A stretch of DNA of 7,616 nucleotides from Chloroflexota bacterium (GTDB lineage: Bacteria; Chloroflexota; Dehalococcoidia; JAUQQI01), in contig JAUQQI010000154.1 in NCBI GenBank assembly GCA_030549955.1, positions 1-7,616 on the forward strand, written 5' to 3'. Position numbers and translations under genes: made by a program. Shown here piece after piece: positions 5,175 to 7,616 of the stretch. The notes under the pieces are model-generated. The model made no database searches. It was not told the DNA's origin and was given only the letters and a program-made list of their open reading frames with translations. Every line of letters starts with the position of its first letter. The stretch's first letter is position 1.

Positions 5175-6317
5175 CTAACGTACGAGGATATGGATGGTGC
5201 AGGCCCCGCCGCTGGCCAGGCCGATGGTGTGGGCCAGGGCGACTTTGCAATCGGGGACCTGCCGGTCGGGGGTCTGGGCTTCGCCCCGGAGCTGCCAGAC
5301 GCACTCGCAGATCTTGGAGACCCCGGTTGCGCCGATAGGGTGCCCGAGGGAGAGCAGTCCGCCGCTTATGTTCACCGGAATCCGGCCGTCAATCTCGGTT
5401 TCGCCCTCGTCGATGAGCCGGCCGCCCTCGCCCTCCGGGCAGAGGCCCAGGTTCTCGTAGTGAAGAATTTCGGCGGTCGCAAAGCAGTCGTGAAGTTCGA
5501 CCAGGTCGAGGTCCTCGGGCCCGACCCCGGCCTGCTCGTAGGCGAGCTTCGCGGCGTTCCGGGTCATCGTGTTCGGGTCGGGCAGGGCGAAGACCCGGTC
5601 GGTATAGGGGTCGGTTGTGAGGACCGAGGCGGCGATTTTGACCGGCTTGCTGGTGAACTCCCGGGCCCGGGACATTGGGGCCAGGACCACTGCTGCCGCC
5701 CCGTCGCCGGTCGGGCAGCACATGTAGAGGGTGTTCGGATACGAGATCATCCGGGAGTTAAGCACGTCTTCGAGGCTTAGCAGAACCCGGTACTGGGACC
5801 GGGGGTTATAGTAGCCGTACTTGTGGTTTTTGACCGAGACCTTCGCAAACTGTTCGATGGTCGTTCCGTACTTGCGCATGTGCTCGACGCCGGCCGTCGA
5901 AAAAATCGCCGGCATCAAGCCGGAGCCCAGGATGCCTTCGACGCTCTCCTCCCGCCGGGCGGCGTCGGCCCCGAGCAGGCCCATCTTCCCCATCTGCTCA
6001 CTGCCGACGGCGACGACGATGTCGTGCAGGCCCATGGCGACCGCCAGGTAGGCTTCCCGGACAGCCGTTGAGCCGGTGGCGCACGCATTCACGACGTTCA
6101 CAACCGGGATCCCGGTTAGGCCGATCTGCTGGAGAATCTGCTGGCCTGAGAGGTTTGTCCGGTACATGTTGCCCGAGTAGAGGGCCTCAACCTTTTTGAA
6201 CTCGACACCTGCATCCTGGAGCGCCTCCAGGATCGCGTCGCGGGCAAGCTCCCAGACCGACTTATCGTACCGGCCGAACCTGATCATCCCGACGCCGATG
6301 ACCGCAACCTCGCGCAT
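5175..6317 (-). CDS. Thiolase family protein (SCP2-like / DUF35-associated acyl-CoA thiolase)
   Basis: A 380-residue thiolase-fold enzyme that makes or breaks a carbon-carbon bond between acyl-CoA units. NACATGS (77-83) holds the nucleophile C79. ELHDCFATAE (274-283) supplies H276 and GHPIGATG (325-332) supplies H326; GGACTIHIL near the C-terminus carries C373. The HDCF motif marks the SCP2-type, not the classical AtoB type, for which NEAF is expected. GGAGG stands six bases before the ATG. The DUF35 gene ends 39 bp upstream on the same strand. Such DUF35-thiolase pairs form complexes in archaeal mevalonate synthesis, and a BbsA/BbsB pair acts as benzoylsuccinyl-CoA thiolase in anaerobic toluene degradation. 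The true substrate cannot be read from the sequence. Acetoacetyl-CoA thiolase is possible, but no HMG-CoA synthase is in the window. Confidence 0.93.
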   Translation of the reverse strand: MREVAVIGVGMIRFGRYDKSVWELARDAILEALQDAGVEFKKVEALYSGNMYRTNLSGQQILQQIGLTGIPVVNVVNACATGSTAVREAYLAVAMGLHDIVVAVGSEQMGKMGLLGADAARREESVEGILGSGLMPAIFSTAGVEHMRKYGTTIEQFAKVSVKNHKYGYYNPRSQYRVLLSLEDVLNSRMISYPNTLYMCCPTGDGAAAVVLAPMSRAREFTSKPVKIAASVLTTDPYTDRVFALPDPNTMTRNAAKLAYEQAGVGPEDLDLVELHDCFATAEILHYENLGLCPEGEGGRLIDEGETEIDGRIPVNISGGLLSLGHPIGATGVSKICECVWQLRGEAQTPDRQVPDCKVALAHTIGLASGGACTIHILVR

Positions 6318-6356
6318 GATTTCCTCCCTGTTCAGTGAAATCTGCTGCCGGATCGA

Positions 6357-6803
6357 TTATCCCTCAACGGGTCGGAAAAAGAAAGCGATGACGTCGTTCC
6401 CCTCGCTATCTTCCCGGACCTTCCGGGTTACCATCTCGACCTTCATCCCGAACTTGAGGTTTTCGGGTCTGGGCTCGACGTCAACGATGTTCGCCCGCAC
6501 GGATACCCCCTCGGGCAGGTCGATGATGGCCGAAATGTAGGGTACGGGAATCCCCGGCGCCGACTGGTGAACGATGGTGTAGGCGTAAAGCTCGCCCGTC
6601 CGGCTGAAGGTGACCGGCTCAAACTGATTTATCGCCGTGCAGGCCGGGCAGACCAGCCGCTCGCCGAGGAACGCTTTGCCGCACGCCTTGCAGCGGACGC
6701 CCACCAGCACCGCCTCTTCGCCTTCTTTTTCGGGAAGCTTCAGGTAGGGAACGATGGGGCGGACCTTTTTCGCCTCCCCAGCCGTTGTGCCGGCCTCAGT
6801 CAT
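6357..6803 (-). CDS. DUF35 Zn-ribbon / OB-fold protein, thiolase partner
   Basis: A 148-residue protein with a rubredoxin-like zinc ribbon followed by an OB-fold. Four cysteines bind zinc: C38 and C41 (CKAC), C52 and C55 (CPAC). After them comes a beta-rich segment with GELYAYTIVHQSAPGIPVPY, typical of the acyl-CoA-binding OB domain. In characterised archaeal complexes the DUF35 protein bridges thiolase and HMG-CoA synthase and shares the CoA site; in BbsA it is an essential subunit of the thiolase. A strong GGGAGG lies seven bases before the ATG at 6803. It starts 25 bp after the permease stop and is followed 39 bp later by the thiolase gene, so co-transcription is likely. The first 17 residues are probably a flexible, charged leader. 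The family call is firm; the metabolic role is inferred from the neighbour. Confidence 0.92.
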   Translation of the reverse strand: MTEAGTTAGEAKKVRPIVPYLKLPEKEGEEAVLVGVRCKACGKAFLGERLVCPACTAINQFEPVTFSRTGELYAYTIVHQSAPGIPVPYISAIIDLPEGVSVRANIVDVEPRPENLKFGMKVEMVTRKVREDSEGNDVIAFFFRPVEG

Positions 6804-6828
6804 GGTAGCACCTCCCGTGGTTTTAGCC

Positions 6829-7616
6829 TCAGATTTTCAGCCGGGGGTCCAGGTAGTCCCGGAGCCAGTCGCCGAGGGCGTTAATGGCCAGAACCGTTAG
6901 CATGATGGCTACCCCCGGAAAAGTATATATCCACCACTGGCCGGTGAGGATCTGGTCCCGCCCCGCGGCCACCATTCCGCCCCAGGTTGGCACATCGGGG
7001 GGTACCCCGAGGCCCAGGAAGCTCAAGGCCGCCTCGGCCAGAATCGTGCTGGCCACCGCAAAGGAGCCGACGACGATAACTGCCGCCAGGGTGTTCGGAA
7101 GGATATGCCGGAACATAATCAGGAGGTTTGGCACGCCGATGCACCGTGCGGCCTCGACAAACTCCTTCTCCCGCAGGGAGATCACCTGCCCCCGAACGAC
7201 CCGCCCGTAAGTCACCCAGCCGGCAACCCCAAGGGTAAGGATGAGGTTCTGGAGGCCGGGACCCAGGACGGCGAGGACGGCGATGGCCAGCAAAATAAAG
7301 GGCACCGCAAGCTGGATGTCGGCAACCCGCATGATAACATCGTCGACCCGGCCGCCGTAAAAGCCGGAGATAAGCCCGAGCACGACCCCGATGGCCCCGG
7401 CCAGGGCGACCGCCGTGAACCCGACCAGGAGGGAAATCCGGGAGCCGTAAATCACCCGGCTCAGGATATCCCGGCCGAGCTCGTCGGTGCCCAGGATGAA
7501 GCGGGGGTCGCCCCCTTCCAGGAAGGCCGGCGGAAGCTTACTGTTCACCAGGTCGCCCACCCGCGGGTTGTGTGGGGCGAGCCAGTCGGCGAAGATGGCC
7601 GAAAGAAAGACCAGGC
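6829..7616 (-). CDS. ABC transporter permease, DppC/OppC family, N-terminus cut by window edge
   Basis: Inner-membrane permease of a peptide/nickel-type ABC importer. The open frame continues to the right edge (first full codon at 7614), so the GTG at 7560 is not the true start: upstream codons give LVFLSAIFADWLAPHNPR, the end of transmembrane segment 1 and the LAPxxP motif common in DppC. Further hallmarks are GTDELGRDILSRVIYGSRIS, the EAA loop EFVEAARCIGVPNLLIMFRH with LPN that contacts the ATPase, and LSFLGLGVPPDVPTWGGM. Several hydrophobic segments separate these. 261 residues are visible; about 20-40 are missing. Substrate could be dipeptides, oligopeptides, nickel or another small solute and cannot be told from this subunit. 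The other transporter genes presumably lie to the right. It probably heads the visible part of an operon with DUF35 and thiolase, which may be accidental linkage or a shared regulon. Confidence 0.95.
   Translation of the reverse strand, partial: LVFLSAIFADWLAPHNPRVGDLVNSKLPPAFLEGGDPRFILGTDELGRDILSRVIYGSRISLLVGFTAVALAGAIGVVLGLISGFYGGRVDDVIMRVADIQLAVPFILLAIAVLAVLGPGLQNLILTLGVAGWVTYGRVVRGQVISLREKEFVEAARCIGVPNLLIMFRHILPNTLAAVIVVGSFAVASTILAEAALSFLGLGVPPDVPTWGGMVAAGRDQILTGQWWIYTFPGVAIMLTVLAINALGDWLRDYLDPRLKI

Noticed and set aside
4802..5338. Plus-strand open frame of 178 codons across usp and the palindrome.
   Set aside because: Arginine/proline-rich shadow opposite usp; no ribosome site or family motif.
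5106..5780. Plus-strand open frame of 224 codons opposite the thiolase.
   Set aside because: The opposite strand carries an intact thiolase with all catalytic motifs; this frame shows no independent evidence.

Overview
The window is GC-rich bacterial DNA. It carries a menaquinone (or ubiquinone) methyltransferase, the separate-subunit PurQ/small-PurL form of FGAM synthase used by Gram-positive bacteria and archaea, and strong GGAGG ribosome sites. A short AT-rich promoter (TATAAT) stands out from the background. Together with the DUF35/thiolase pair and the peptide-type ABC permease, this is compatible with a high-GC anaerobic Firmicute such as a Peptococcaceae-like lineage. That placement is a low-confidence inference, because no rRNA or other marker gene is present.

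Layout, left to right. (1) 1-582, minus strand: ubiE/menG methyltransferase, cut by the window edge. (2) 583-647: a compact divergent promoter region. (3) 648-3569, plus strand: purQ overlapping purL by 20 bases. purL is split by a frameshift near 2809-2819 that looks like a net loss of 13 nt. (4) 3609-4251, minus strand: a decayed toxin-antitoxin module (AbrB-type antitoxin, PIN toxin) with two in-frame stops, a probable C-run indel and a toxin frameshift. (5) 4304-4618, minus: a short resolvase-like protein with no catalytic serine. (6) 4659-5081, minus: a universal stress protein. (7) 5103-5134: a perfect 32-bp palindrome, the likely terminator of the operon to its right. (8) 5175-7616, minus: thiolase, DUF35 Zn-ribbon/OB-fold partner, and a DppC/OppC permease cut by the right edge. 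They are transcribed in the order permease, DUF35, thiolase.

How the genes work together: PurQ supplies ammonia from glutamine to PurL for step four of purine synthesis; their third partner PurS is not at this locus. The DUF35 protein and thiolase probably form one acyl-CoA-processing complex. The TA module and resolvase remnant form a small accessory island between the purine genes and usp. All clear gene damage lies between about 2.8 and 4.3 kb, while the flanking genes are intact. I found no convincing wholly new system. The best leads are the broken purL, the cluster of lesions in the TA island, the serine-less resolvase, and the palindrome placed 21 bp upstream of usp.
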